Source of the DNA: JAJNPS01 sp046589965
GTDB lineage: Bacteria > Pseudomonadota > Alphaproteobacteria > Rhodobacterales > Rhodobacteraceae
Assembly (NCBI GenBank): GCA_046589965.1
Contig: JBKJVF010000246.1
Location: 1 to 13,165 of the forward strand
Reading direction: 5' to 3'
Length of the DNA: 13,165 nt
This document shows positions 6,587 through 13,165 of the stretch, in pieces. The notes beneath the pieces are model-generated. The model did not search any database and was not told where the DNA came from. It saw only the letters and a list, made by a program, of their open reading frames with translations. Made by a program: the position numbers and the translations under genes. Every line of letters begins with the position of its first letter. Position 1 is the first letter of the stretch.

Positions 6587-7728
6587 AACTGACAGGCGAA
6601 TGGCTGCAACATCCCGGCACCAAGGCGCTGTTTGAGGTGCTTGAGGGCGCCGGGCATCAAGTGCTTTACGTCGGTGGATGCGTCAGGAACGCGCTGATGT
6701 TCCGTCCCGTGGGCGATATCGACCTTGCCACCTCCGCGCCACCAGACGTCGTCAGCGATCTTTGCGCCACGGCGGGTCTCAAGGTCGTGCCGACCGGGCT
6801 TGACCACGGCACTGTGACGATCATCGCAAAAGGCCGGCCGCACGAAGTCACGACGTTTCGGCAAGATGTGACCACCGACGGTCGGCACGCCGAGGTCGCG
6901 TTTGGCACCGATATCGCGGTCGACGCCGCCCGCCGGGATTTCACCATGAACGCCCTTTACGCGCGGGCGGACGGCACTGTCGTCGACCCGCTTGGCGGGC
7001 TACCGGACGTCATCGCGGGCCGGGTCCGGTTTGTCGGAGATCCCGAGGCACGCATCACTGAGGATTATTTGCGGATCCTGCGGTTCTTTCGCTTTCACGC
7101 GGTTTATGGCGAGGCGACTCTTGGCATCGATGTGGACGGTTTCGCCGCATGTGCCGCGAATTTGGCGGGATTAGAGACGCTTTCGCGCGAACGGATCGGG
7201 CATGAAATGCGCAAACTGCTGGCCGCGGCTGATCCGGCGCCAGCCCTTGCCGCGATGGTCCAGGCGGGCGTTCTGGCACGCATCTTGCTGGGTGCCGATC
7301 CCCGCGCGCTGGCCCCGCTTGTGCATCTGGAACTGGACTTGGCACCCGACTGGTTGCGGCGTCTGGCAGCACTGGGTGGCGAAGATGTCGAGGATCGCCT
7401 GCGCCTGTCGCGGGCGGAGGCGCGTGACCTTGCAGCCCTGCGTGAGGCCATCGGCAGCATGGCGTCGCCCGCCATCCTTGGCTGGCGGCTCGGTCTGAAC
7501 CGCGCGTCGGATGCGGTGCTGCTGCGCGCCGCCGTCTTGGAAGCACCTATGCCGTCTGGCTGGTCCGCAGAAGTGGCCCGCGGTGCCACCCGCACGTTTC
7601 CGGTCGTGGCGGCAGACCTGATGCCTGCACTCTCAGGCGTGGCGCTGGGCGAAAGGCTGAAGGTGCTAGAGGCGCGTTGGCTTGACAGCGACCTGCATGC
7701 CAGTCGCGAGGATTTGCTGAATTCCTGA
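6583..7728 (+). CDS. cca: CCA-adding tRNA nucleotidyltransferase
   Basis: The enzyme builds or repairs the 3'-terminal CCA of tRNAs. The 381-aa protein has the class II head domain: LYVGGCVRN (28-36), the catalytic metal pair DIDLAT (D45 and D47), RRDFTMNAL (117-125) and the RNA-binding RVRFVGDPEARITEDYLRILRFFRF segment (about 147-171). The body helices follow, with ERIGHEMRKLL near residue 210. The residue after the Arg of GGxVR is Asn instead of the more usual Asp, which I believe is common in alphaproteobacteria. The ATG at 6583 overlaps the nudL stop by four bases, implying translational coupling; the open frame reaches back to 6478 inside nudL, but the short start fits the family. Whether it adds all of CCA or only CA cannot be decided from sequence. 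Confidence 0.94.
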   Translation: MKLTGEWLQHPGTKALFEVLEGAGHQVLYVGGCVRNALMFRPVGDIDLATSAPPDVVSDLCATAGLKVVPTGLDHGTVTIIAKGRPHEVTTFRQDVTTDGRHAEVAFGTDIAVDAARRDFTMNALYARADGTVVDPLGGLPDVIAGRVRFVGDPEARITEDYLRILRFFRFHAVYGEATLGIDVDGFAACAANLAGLETLSRERIGHEMRKLLAAADPAPALAAMVQAGVLARILLGADPRALAPLVHLELDLAPDWLRRLAALGGEDVEDRLRLSRAEARDLAALREAIGSMASPAILGWRLGLNRASDAVLLRAAVLEAPMPSGWSAEVARGATRTFPVVAADLMPALSGVALGERLKVLEARWLDSDLHASREDLLNS

Positions 7729-7782
7729 CCCGCAGGGGGTGACAATACCACCTCATTGCGCTACGTCATCCGCAACCCCTAG

Positions 7783-7788
7783 AAGGAG
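7783..7788 (+). promoter_or_regulatory. Strong Shine-Dalgarno site of the leader peptide
   Basis: AAGGAG lies six bases before the ATG at 7795, optimal spacing. The downstream ABC gene at 7906 has no comparable site, so ribosomes would load here first. Confidence 0.7.
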
Positions 7789-7794
7789 ATCGGC

Positions 7795-7827
7795 ATGGAC
7801 CACGGGATATCGTTTCGACTCGCCTGA
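7795..7827 (+). CDS. Ten-codon leader peptide candidate, MDHGISFRLA
   Basis: A ten-codon open frame with ATG start, TGA stop and an optimal ribosome binding site lies in the 177-base gap between cca and the ABC transporter gene, ending 78 bases before the ATG at 7906. It is too short for normal gene calling, yet it has the best translation signal in the region. Arg-Leu near the C-terminus resembles the Arg-x-Arg/Lys type of ribosome-arrest peptides (for example ErmDL-like leaders), but it is not an exact match. Alternative hairpins overlap and follow it (7798-7868). An attenuation or arrest leader controlling the exporter is inferred, not shown. It could also be a chance ORF. Confidence 0.5.
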   Translation: MDHGISFRLA

Positions 7828-7868
7828 GTTGACCGTTCCCGTCGTGGCGGTCGCTCGTTAGGCACCGC
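7798..7868 (+). promoter_or_regulatory. Mutually exclusive hairpins in the ABC-transporter leader
   Basis: Three pairings compete. (A) CCACGGGA at 7800-7807, inside the leader codons, pairs with TCCC 7837-7840 and GTGG 7844-7847 with a three-base bulge. (B) GACCG 7831-7835 pairs with CGGTC 7848-7852. (C) GCGGT 7847-7851 pairs with ACCGC 7864-7868. A ribosome on the leader would block A and favour B or C. Pairings were found by eye and no folding energies were calculated. Confidence 0.4.
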
Positions 7869-7905
7869 TTCACTCCATCGCTGCATCTTGCTTCGGGTAC
7901 CCCTC

Positions 7906-9780
7906 ATGTTCCGCTTTTTTGAAAACCTCGTCGATCCTTATCAACCCTATGTTGAGACCGACACGCCTCCGACACGGCTCTGGCCGTTCCTGAAGGAGTA
8001 CGTTCGGCCCTTCAAAGGTGTCTTTGCGGTTACCGCGCTTTTTTCGGTCGGCAACGCTGTCCTCGACGTGGGCATGATCTGGTATCTGGGTCGCCTTGTT
8101 GATCTGATGGCCGGGCAATCGCCCGAGGCCTTCCTGGCTGCGCACTGGGTGGAAATCGTCATCGTTGCGGTTGTGATCCTGCTGGTCCGCCCCCTGGTCG
8201 CGGGCGGGTCGGTCGGGTTGCTGCACAACACGATCCTGACGAATTTCGGCACAATGATGCGCTGGCGGGCGCATAAACATGTTCTGCGCCAGCCGGTCGG
8301 CTGGTTCGAAAGCGATTTTGCCGGCCGGATCGCAAACCGCATCATGCAGGCACCCCCCGCTGCGGGCGAGGCGGTTTTTCAGGTCTTTGACATGGCCGCC
8401 TTCGCAGCCGCCACCTTTGTCGGCGCGCTTTTGGTTCTGGCCGAGGCCGACCCCCGCCTGATGGTTCCGCTGATCCTGTGGTTGATCGGCTACCTTGCGT
8501 TGATGCGGTGGACGATCCGGCGCGCGGGGCCTGCCTCGACTGCATCGTCAGCGGCCCGATCAATGGTCACCGGGCGCGTCGTCGACAGCTATACCAACAT
8601 CCATTCGGTCAAGCTTTTCGCGCATCAGGATGCCGAGGTGAATTACGCCAAGGAAGCGATTGAAAAGTCGCGCCAGACCTTCCAGACCGAAATGCGCATC
8701 GTGACCAAGATGGACATGGCGCTGACCTTCATCAACGGGCTGATGATCCTTGGTGTTGGTGGACTTGCCATGTGGTTCTGGGTGCAGGGATCCGCAACGG
8801 TGGGCGTCGTTGCGGCGGCATTGGCGCTGGTCCTGCGCATCCATTCGATGACCTACTGGATCATGTGGGCCTCGACCAACCTTGTGCAGAACCTTGGCAC
8901 GCTCGCCGAGGGGATGGAGACGATTGCCCAGCCAATCACCCTTGTCGATGCCAAAGGTGCGCCGGACCTGAACTTTGGCAAGGGACTGATACAGATCGAA
9001 AATATCTCCCACCATTACGGGCGTGGCTGGGGCGGGTTGCAGAACCTGTCCCTGACCGTGCAACCGGGTGAACGGATCGGCGTTGTTGGCAGGTCTGGTG
9101 CGGGGAAGTCGACCTTGGTCAAGCTGATGCTGCGGTTTTACGATACTGAATCCGGGCGCGTGCTGATCGACGGTCAGGACATTGCAAAGGTGACGCAGGA
9201 TTCTCTGCGCCGCCAGATCGGCATGGTCCAGCAGGACAGCAGTCTGATGCACCGGTCGGTACGCGACAACATCCTGTACGGTCGCCCTGATGCAAGCGAG
9301 GACGAGATGATTTCTGCTGCGAAACAGGCCGAAGCGCATGACTTTATCCTGACGCTGGAAGATCCCGCGGGTCGCACAGGCTATGACGCCCATGTCGGCG
9401 AACGCGGCGTGAAACTGTCGGGCGGCCAGCGGCAACGCATCGCCATTGCCCGCGTCATGCTGAAGGATGCACCGATCCTGGTGCTCGACGAGGCAACGTC
9501 TGCGCTCGATTCCGAAGTGGAGTCGGCGATCCAGGAGAACCTCTACAGGCTGATGGAAGGCAAGACCGTGATCGCCATCGCGCACCGGCTTTCGACGATC
9601 GCGGCGATGGACAGGCTGGTGGTGATGGATCAGGGCAGGATCATCGAGGAGGGCTCGCACGACACGCTGGTCGCCTCGGGTGGGCTTTACGCGCAACTTT
9701 GGGCGCGGCAATCGGGCGGCTTCCTGCTGTTCGATGACCCGGCCAGCGCCGAGCCCGAAGGTCAGGCGGCGGCGGAATGA
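7906..9780 (+). CDS. ABC exporter, fused membrane and ATPase domains (first of a tandem pair)
   Basis: A 624-aa type-I ABC exporter half-transporter of the inner membrane. Six hydrophobic segments are visible (about 38-60, 82-104, 163-180, 184-202, 271-292, 297-312). The ATPase domain follows with Walker A GRSGAGKS (395-402), Q-loop VQQDSS, signature LSGGQ (504-508), Walker B with catalytic E529 (VLDEATSALD) and H-loop H560. All catalytic residues are canonical. The ATG at 7906 gives the start MFRFFENLVDP; a TTG at 7888 is in frame, and neither has a clear ribosome binding site, which suggests coupling to the leader upstream. The stop overlaps the next ABC gene by four bases, so the two proteins are probably made together and may form a heterodimer. 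Substrate (drug, lipid or peptide) is unknown. It resembles Rhodobacterales proteins. Confidence 0.9.
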   Translation: MFRFFENLVDPYQPYVETDTPPTRLWPFLKEYVRPFKGVFAVTALFSVGNAVLDVGMIWYLGRLVDLMAGQSPEAFLAAHWVEIVIVAVVILLVRPLVAGGSVGLLHNTILTNFGTMMRWRAHKHVLRQPVGWFESDFAGRIANRIMQAPPAAGEAVFQVFDMAAFAAATFVGALLVLAEADPRLMVPLILWLIGYLALMRWTIRRAGPASTASSAARSMVTGRVVDSYTNIHSVKLFAHQDAEVNYAKEAIEKSRQTFQTEMRIVTKMDMALTFINGLMILGVGGLAMWFWVQGSATVGVVAAALALVLRIHSMTYWIMWASTNLVQNLGTLAEGMETIAQPITLVDAKGAPDLNFGKGLIQIENISHHYGRGWGGLQNLSLTVQPGERIGVVGRSGAGKSTLVKLMLRFYDTESGRVLIDGQDIAKVTQDSLRRQIGMVQQDSSLMHRSVRDNILYGRPDASEDEMISAAKQAEAHDFILTLEDPAGRTGYDAHVGERGVKLSGGQRQRIAIARVMLKDAPILVLDEATSALDSEVESAIQENLYRLMEGKTVIAIAHRLSTIAAMDRLVVMDQGRIIEEGSHDTLVASGGLYAQLWARQSGGFLLFDDPASAEPEGQAAAE

Positions 9781-11651
9781 CCGTAAAAGAACCAGGCTTT
9801 TGCGAGCATCTTTGGCGTCGCTTCGAGGGCGCGGTGGATGCGTTTCACGATACCGATCGCGAGGTGTTGCCGGCGACTGCCTGGCAGTTCATCCTCTATT
9901 TCGCGAAACAGGCGAAGGGGCCCTTTGCCCTGCTGCTGGTCATGGGAGGGCTGGCGGGTACGGTGGACGCTGCGCTCTACTGGTCTATCGGGTGGCTTAT
10001 CGATCTGCTCGACTCGGCCAGGCCTCAGACGCTGTTTGCCGAGCACTGGCCCGAACTCGCCGGCTTGCTGGCATTGCTGCTGGTGATCAGGACAGTCGTC
10101 ATGATCGGCTCGGCTCTCGTCGAACAGCAGGTCATCGTGCCGGGATTCTATTCGATGGTGCGCTGGCAGTCGTTCCGGCGCGTCATCGAGCAGCCCTATG
10201 ATTTTTACCAGAACGATTTCGCCGGCCGCATAGCCACCAAGATCATGCAGGGCGGCGAGGCGGTAGGCGATTTCATCGTCAACGTGCTTCAAACCATGTG
10301 GTCCTTCGTTACCTTCGTGGTGCTGGCCATCTCCATACTGGCTTCGGTCGACCCGTGGATGGGGCTAGTGGTGGCGCTCTGGGTGACGGGCTATGGCGGC
10401 ATCGTCTGGTACCTGCTGCCCGAGATGCGCCGAGCCGGTCGCGCCACAGCCGACGAACGCTCCGTCTTCAACGGCCGGCTGGTAGACGCCTTCACCAACA
10501 TCATGTCGGTCAAGCTGTTCGACAGCGGACGGCGTGAACATGCCTATGTGCGCGACGGGCTGGAGAGCTATTTCCAGGCCGTGGTGCGGTTGACGCGTGC
10601 CGTGACCACCGTGCGCTCGGCGATCGCCGTCATCAACGGCATCATGATGAGCACGATCGCTGCGATCTGCATTTTCAAATGGACCGGCGGGGGAATTTCG
10701 ACCGGCGCTATCGCGGCAGCGCTGGGACTGGTGTTCCGTCTCAACCAGATGTCGGGCTGGATGATGTTCAACATCAACGGTCTGGTGCGCAATTATGCGA
10801 CAGTGCAGGACGCAACCCGCACGATATCGGTTCGGCCTGCAATCCAAGACGCCGCCGACGCCACGATCCTGCCGCCGGCGAAAGGCGACATCCGCTTCGA
10901 GAACGTCTCGTTTCATTATGGCAAGGCCGACGGCATCATCGACAATTTCAACCTGCATATAAGGCCGGGCGAAAGGGTCGCGCTGATCGGTCCGTCGGGC
11001 GCCGGCAAGACCACCGTCGTCAACCTGCTGCTGAGGCTGTTCGATATCGAGTCCGGACGAATCCTGGTCGACGGCCATGACATCCGTTCGGTGACGCAGG
11101 CGTCGTTGCGCCAGCAGTTCGGCGTCGTCAGCCAGGATGCCATGCTGATGCACCGGTCTATCACCGACAATATCGGCTATGGCAAGGCCGGCGTGTCGCA
11201 GTCCGGGATTGTCGACGCAGCGAAGCGCGCGTCGGCGCATGACTTTATTGTCGATGTCGCCGATCCGCGCGGCCGGCGCGGCTACGACGCGCATGTCGGC
11301 GAGCGCGGCGTGAAGCTGTCCGGAGGTCAGCGCCAGCGCATCGCGATCGCGCGGATGATGCTAAAGGACGCGCCCATCCTGATCCTGGACGAGGCGACCT
11401 CGGCGCTCGATTCGGAGGTTGAAGCCGCTATCCAGGACAATCTCTACCGGCTGATGGAGGGCAAGACGGTCATCGCCATCGCCCACCGGCTTTCGACCAT
11501 CGCGGCGCTCGACCGGCTGATCGTTCTCGACGAGGGCAGGATCGTCGAGGAAGGCACGCATGAAAGCCTGCTTGCCCGGGGCGGCCTCTATGCGCAATTG
11601 TGGAAGCGCCAGTGCGGCGTCTTTCTGGGCGACAGGCTGGCGGCCGAGTAA
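9777..11651 (+). CDS. ABC exporter, fused membrane and ATPase domains (second of the pair)
   Basis: A 624-aa paralogue of the preceding gene with the same layout: about six membrane segments in the first 320 residues, then Walker A GPSGAGKT (405-412), LSGGQ (514-518), catalytic E539 in LDEATSALD and H570. Both members keep complete ATP sites, unlike many heterodimeric exporters with one degenerate site, so two homodimers are also possible. The ATGA overlap with the upstream stop implies translational coupling. Codon choice changes inside this gene: by hand count, Phe codons before about 10,210 are 5 TTT and 5 TTC, after it 3 TTT and 15 TTC. The downstream part and the following genes look rhizobial. 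This may mark a recombination or assembly junction. Substrate is unknown. Confidence 0.9.
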   Translation: MTVKEPGFCEHLWRRFEGAVDAFHDTDREVLPATAWQFILYFAKQAKGPFALLLVMGGLAGTVDAALYWSIGWLIDLLDSARPQTLFAEHWPELAGLLALLLVIRTVVMIGSALVEQQVIVPGFYSMVRWQSFRRVIEQPYDFYQNDFAGRIATKIMQGGEAVGDFIVNVLQTMWSFVTFVVLAISILASVDPWMGLVVALWVTGYGGIVWYLLPEMRRAGRATADERSVFNGRLVDAFTNIMSVKLFDSGRREHAYVRDGLESYFQAVVRLTRAVTTVRSAIAVINGIMMSTIAAICIFKWTGGGISTGAIAAALGLVFRLNQMSGWMMFNINGLVRNYATVQDATRTISVRPAIQDAADATILPPAKGDIRFENVSFHYGKADGIIDNFNLHIRPGERVALIGPSGAGKTTVVNLLLRLFDIESGRILVDGHDIRSVTQASLRQQFGVVSQDAMLMHRSITDNIGYGKAGVSQSGIVDAAKRASAHDFIVDVADPRGRRGYDAHVGERGVKLSGGQRQRIAIARMMLKDAPILILDEATSALDSEVEAAIQDNLYRLMEGKTVIAIAHRLSTIAALDRLIVLDEGRIVEEGTHESLLARGGLYAQLWKRQCGVFLGDRLAAE

Positions 11652-11655
11652 GAGC

Positions 11656-11663
11656 GAGAGAGG
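11656..11663 (+). promoter_or_regulatory. Shine-Dalgarno site deciding a TTG start
   Basis: GAGAGAGG ends five bases before TTG 11669. The next ATG (11681) is 17 bases away, too far for this site, so TTG is the better start for the small gene downstream of the ABC pair. Confidence 0.5.
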
Positions 11664-11668
11664 CGCGC

Positions 11669-11980
11669 TTGTCTTCCAATATGTCCAGCATGTGGCCCGG
11701 GCTGCCAGCCGATTCCGGCCTTGACCTTGTGGGGCACGAAATACTCGCCGAAAAGGCTGCTGCGCTCGGACGCGCCGGCCGCAAGGTTGAAGAAAGTCTC
11801 GCCCGGCTGCGCGCGCACGCGGGCGATGAGGCGTCGCGCACAGCGCTGCTCAAGGTGTCCGCGGAAGCCGTGCATGCGTACTTCATCCAGCGGGAACTCT
11901 GCGGCCTGCTCCGGCATGATTCGGTCATCCGCGAGCACGATATTCCGCGCGCCGTTCTGGTGCGCCTCGGCGCGGGTTAG
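11669..11980 (+). CDS. Small helical protein resembling the DUF6665 family
   Basis: A 103-aa product, if started at the TTG with GAGAGAGG five bases upstream; an ATG at 11681 would shorten it by four residues. It is largely helical, with a GHEILAEKAAALGRAGRKVEESLARL segment and the ending YFIQRELCGLLRHD-x8-IPRAVLVRLG. It resembles, from memory, the DUF6665 proteins of Rhizobiales, whose function is unknown. There is one cysteine and no signal peptide or membrane segment. It lies 17 bases after the second ABC gene on the same strand, so it is probably the last gene of that operon and ends 229 bases before petA. The family name is recalled, not searched. The existence of the gene is well supported by its spacing and regular composition. 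Confidence 0.75.
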   Translation: MSSNMSSMWPGLPADSGLDLVGHEILAEKAAALGRAGRKVEESLARLRAHAGDEASRTALLKVSAEAVHAYFIQRELCGLLRHDSVIREHDIPRAVLVRLGAG

Positions 11981-12047
11981 CGGCTGCGCATTCAGGCCGG
12001 GCGGCGGCTCGGCCAGCCGGTTTCTCGGGGGGCGCGACAATCTGCCC

Positions 12048-12071
12048 TTGTCCCCGCTGCCGACTGGACAA
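12048..12071. promoter_or_regulatory. Inverted repeat TTGTCC-N12-GGACAA upstream of petA
   Basis: Two exact 6-bp arms (12048-12053 and 12066-12071) lie in the 229-base gap before petA. TGGACA at 12065-12070 could also be a -35 element, with ATAAAC near 12087-12092 at 16 bases as a weak -10. The site might be an operator or promoter for the bc1 operon, or a weak terminator of the preceding gene, though no U-tract follows. Confidence 0.3.
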
Positions 12072-12161
12072 AATGGGGCTTCACGCATAAACCAAACTCG
12101 AAAATATCGGGGGATTGGCCGGCCGTTTGTCGCGCCGGTGAGGTTTTGACCGAGCCCGGTG

Positions 12162-12178
12162 GGGGACGGCGGGTCCCC
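12162..12178 (+). promoter_or_regulatory. GC-rich hairpin in the petA 5' untranslated region
   Basis: GGGGAC at 12162-12167 pairs exactly with GTCCCC at 12173-12178 around a five-base loop, 31 bases before the GTG start. It could affect mRNA stability or translation; there is no U-tract, so a terminator is unlikely. Confidence 0.35.
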
Positions 12179-12209
12179 GGACAGGATGAGGCGAAAGGAC
12201 AGAAGTGCC

Positions 12210-12773
12210 GTGAGCGCAACCGAGACCCACGACCCAGATCGCCGCGACTTTCTCTACATCGCAACGGGCATGGCAGGCGTGGTCGGCGCCGCCGCCTTCG
12301 CCTGGCCCTTCATCGACCAGATGCGTCCGGACGCCTCGACCCTGGCGCTCGCCACGATCGAGGTGGATGTGTCGGCGGTGGAGCCAGGGATGTCGCTGAC
12401 CGTCAAATGGCGCGGCAAGCCGGTTTTCATCCGCAACCGCACGCCTGAGGAGATCGAAGCCGCCAAGGGCGTGCCGATGTCCGAGCTCAAAGATCCGCTG
12501 GCACGCAATGCCAATATCGATGGGGCCGCGCTGGCGACCGACATCGACCGTTCGGCCGGCGAAGGCAAGGAAAACTGGCTGGTCATGGTGGGCGTTTGTA
12601 CGCATCTTGGGTGTGTGCCACTTGGCCAGGCCGGCGAGTACAATGGCTGGTTCTGCCCCTGCCATGGCTCGGTGTACGACACGGCGGGACGGATCAGAAA
12701 AGGTCCCGCGCCGGAGAATCTTGCCGTGCCGACGTTCCAGTTTTCGTCCGACACCAAGATTCTGATCGGTTGA
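12210..12773 (+). CDS. petA: Ubiquinol-cytochrome c reductase, Rieske iron-sulfur subunit
   Basis: This is the 2Fe-2S subunit of the bc1 complex, which passes electrons from ubiquinol to cytochrome c1 at the periplasmic face. The 187-aa product has a Tat-type twin-arginine start (RRDFLYIATG, 11-20) and one membrane anchor (about 15-35). The Rieske cluster motifs are CTHLGC (130-135) and CPCHG (149-153): C130, H132, C149 and H152 bind the cluster, and C135 and C151 form the usual disulfide. The GTG at 12210 is chosen because the protein then begins MSATETHDPDRRDF, as rhizobial Rieske proteins do, with AGGA ten bases upstream. An in-frame start at 12159 would add 17 unrelated residues. It is followed 19 bases later by petB. 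The sequence, for example RTPEEIEAAKGVPMSELKD, is of the Rhizobiales type. Confidence 0.95.
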   Translation: MSATETHDPDRRDFLYIATGMAGVVGAAAFAWPFIDQMRPDASTLALATIEVDVSAVEPGMSLTVKWRGKPVFIRNRTPEEIEAAKGVPMSELKDPLARNANIDGAALATDIDRSAGEGKENWLVMVGVCTHLGCVPLGQAGEYNGWFCPCHGSVYDTAGRIRKGPAPENLAVPTFQFSSDTKILIG

Positions 12774-12792
12774 GGCAGAAGGGGATTATTCA

Positions 12793-13165
12793 ATGAGCGG
12801 TGGACACTCAACCTACAAGCCTGCCTCCGGCCTCGGACGCTGGGTAGATGCGCGCATGCCCCTGCCGCGGCTGGTGCATGATTCGTTCGTTTCGTACCCC
12901 GTCCCGCGCAATCTGAATTACGCCTACGCGTTCGGCGGCATTCTGTCGATCATGCTGGTCTCCCAGATCATTACCGGCGTCGTTCTGGCAATGCATTATG
13001 CGGCGGACACCGGCCTTGCCTTCCAGTCGGTCGAGAAAATCATGCGCGACGTCAATTCCGGCTGGCTGCTGCGCTACCTGCATTCGAACGGCGCATCCAT
13101 GTTCTTCATCGCCGTCTACATCCACATTTTCCGCGGCATGTATTACGGCTCGTACAAGGAGCCGC
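12793..13165 (+). CDS. petB: Cytochrome b subunit of the bc1 complex, 3' part cut off by the window edge
   Basis: The membrane subunit that holds hemes bL and bH and the two quinone sites. The first 124 residues are visible of about 400-430 expected. It begins MSGGHSTYKPASGLGRWVDA, then PVPRNLNYAYAFG leads into the first membrane helix (about 43-68, ending TGVVLAMHYA). The second helix carries two heme-ligand histidines, H97 (RYLHSNGAS) and H111 (AVYIHIFRG), at the spacing and numbers known from Rhodobacter cytochrome b. The ATG at 12793 has AAGGGG about nine bases upstream and lies 19 bases after petA, so the two are co-transcribed. The remaining membrane helices and the second pair of heme ligands are outside the window. 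The SYPVPRNLNYAYAFG segment resembles Rhizobiales more than Rhodobacterales proteins. Confidence 0.95.
   Translation, partial: MSGGHSTYKPASGLGRWVDARMPLPRLVHDSFVSYPVPRNLNYAYAFGGILSIMLVSQIITGVVLAMHYAADTGLAFQSVEKIMRDVNSGWLLRYLHSNGASMFFIAVYIHIFRGMYYGSYKEP

Noticed and set aside
8560..9711. Minus-strand open frame of 383 codons inside the first ABC gene
   Set aside because: It is fully antisense to a complete ABC exporter with all motifs intact. Its His/Arg/Asp-rich translation is typical of an antisense shadow.
10365..11294. Minus-strand open frame of 309 codons inside the second ABC gene
   Set aside because: It is antisense to the intact second ABC gene, with shadow-type composition and no ribosome binding site of note.
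11588..12088. Minus-strand open frames of about 150-166 codons around the DUF6665-like gene
   Set aside because: They overlap the ABC 3' end and the plus-strand small gene, which has a good start signal and family resemblance; the antisense translations resemble nothing known.
1..13165. tRNA or rRNA genes, CRISPR arrays, insertion sequences, toxin-antitoxin or phage genes
   Set aside because: No cloverleaf-like element, regularly spaced repeats, transposase motifs, terminal inverted repeats with duplications, or defence-type proteins were seen on either strand.

Overview
The window looks alphaproteobacterial: GC-rich, short intergenic gaps, several overlapping start/stop codons, no RNA genes and no insertion sequences. 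By remembered family resemblance, not by any search, it falls into two parts. From base 1 to roughly 10 kb the genes resemble Rhodobacterales (Roseobacter/Paracoccus type). From the second ABC gene to the right edge they resemble Rhizobiales (Mesorhizobium type), most clearly in the Rieske protein and cytochrome b. Hand codon counts shift in the same direction inside the second ABC gene, near 10.2 kb. Horizontal transfer, recombination in a shared gene or a chimeric assembly could each explain this.

Layout. (1) Bases 1-1249, minus strand: a 3'-truncated argininosuccinate synthase gene (argG) preceded by a possible 104-aa protein of unknown function. (2) 1464-2711, plus: threonine ammonia-lyase (ilvA), convergent with (3) a small Hpt phosphotransfer protein at 2727-3059, minus. 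(4) 3225-4506, plus, divergent from the Hpt gene: a response-regulator/PP2C phosphatase broken by a one-base frameshift in a run of eight G. Its stop overlaps that of (5) a convergent Nudix hydrolase at 4503-4949, minus. (6) 5029-7728, plus: a tight run of hslO (Hsp33), a NudL-type CoA pyrophosphatase and the CCA-adding tRNA nucleotidyltransferase, with 8- and 4-base overlaps. (7) 7795-7827: a ten-codon leader-peptide candidate with an excellent ribosome binding site and alternative hairpins. It lies ahead of (8) two tandem, translationally coupled ABC exporter half-transporters at 7906-11651. (9) 11669-11980: a small DUF6665-like protein. (10) 12210 to the end: the bc1 operon start, petA (Rieske protein) and the first 124 codons of petB (cytochrome b).

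How the genes may work together. The Hpt protein and the REC-PP2C phosphatase are probably parts of one phosphorelay/partner-switching circuit, like HptB-HsbR of Pseudomonas or the Rba system of Rhodobacter. hslO, nudL and cca combine redox chaperoning, nucleotide clean-up and tRNA 3'-end maintenance. The ABC pair is likely a heterodimeric or paired exporter, possibly controlled by translation of the short leader. petAB are respiratory-chain genes.

The points most worth checking are the leader peptide ahead of the ABC exporter, the lineage and composition break near 10.2 kb, and the frameshifted phosphatase with its Hpt partner. No CRISPR array, transposase, defence system or other clearly novel gene cluster is visible.
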